64,000 nt of DNA from Chrysomallon squamiferum. Taxonomy: Eukaryota; Mollusca; Gastropoda; Neomphalida; Peltospiridae. Of the stretch, positions 63,506 to 64,000 are shown in pieces. The notes beneath the pieces were generated by a model. The model searched no databases and was not told the DNA's origin. It worked only from the letters and a program-made list of their open reading frames with translations. Positions within the stretch are counted from its first letter, which is position 1. Every line of letters begins with the position of its first letter. The stretch is from positions 5,182,208-5,246,207 of the forward strand of contig CM022667.1 of the NCBI GenBank assembly GCA_012295275.1, written 5' to 3'. The translations under genes were made by a program, and so were the position numbers.

Positions 63506-64000
63506 AAAATAAAAAATAAAATAAAATAAAATAAAATAAAATAAATAAAATAAAATAATATATTATTAAAGAATGACTTATATAAGTAAAATATTTGTAT
63601 TAATAAGTTTATGATTATTACTAGTAAACATTATCATGTAGGAGAAGAACTTCACACAGATATCCATCGACAGAAGTTTGTAATTTGAGATCACACTTAT
63701 TTGTAACTAGTATTACATAATTAGATTATAAAAGAAAAAACAATTAAAAGAGTCGAGCTTTGTTTTCTAAAAGCTACGTATCTGTCGACTTGCACTACAG
63801 GAACTCAAACGAATCTCTGGGTTGAAATATGCAAAATGAAGTAGAAGAGGAAGTGGATGGTGTATATCTGTATTTCTTAACTGCTAATTCTGCTGAAAAT
63901 ACTATTTCTGCCATCACTGTAGATACTGCCACTGCTAATACTATTACTACTATTAATAGTGATAAAATATTCTTCTTTGGTATTCAACTTTAAAGAATAC

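Overview
The window is AT-rich animal genomic DNA, dense in microsatellites ((AAT)n, (CTA)n, (GA)n, (GT)n). All supported genes lie on the minus strand as many short exons with canonical splice sites. Microsatellite load, short introns and a cysteine-rich Ig-like domain ending in DEG-x-W-x-C-x-DG suggest a mollusc, perhaps a gastropod. That is inference; no species marker was seen.

The window holds parts of three paralogous genes for single-pass membrane receptors with Ig-like ectodomains, called here L, M and R. I do not recognise a named gene. Gene L (minus, from about 20.2 kb past the left edge) has a signal-peptide exon and an array of eight ~1.93-kb units, each with one 'A-type' Ig exon and 27-nt microexons. 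Gene M (51.6 to 22.0 kb) looks complete: signal exon, one A-like Ig exon ('D'), then six ~4.5-kb units each with a 'C-type' and a 'B-type' Ig exon plus 15- and 21-nt linker microexons, then membrane-proximal microexons, a Thr-rich stalk exon, a transmembrane exon and a cytoplasmic tail exon. Gene R (from beyond 64 kb to 54.5 kb) shows its 3' half: one C/B pair, then the same stalk, transmembrane and tail exons.

All intact Ig exons and accepted microexons are multiples of 3 and start and end in phase 1. Any exon can therefore be skipped or joined to almost any other without losing frame; only the transmembrane-tail junction is phase 2. This arrangement suits combinatorial exon use, but the sequence alone cannot show that it happens. 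Between genes the 3' end of one gene and the 5' end of the next form a duplicated junction (19.7-24.1 kb and 51.2-58.4 kb).

Several units are broken: two L Ig exons have homopolymer frameshifts, one L Ig exon is heavily decayed, one M C-type exon is cut by a deletion, and the R B-type exon has a nonsense codon. Odd splice sites recur: every B-type exon ends at a GC donor, and one L microexon has an AC acceptor in all seven array copies. Elsewhere the window is intron, intergenic DNA and simple repeat; two short coding-like relics remain unidentified.
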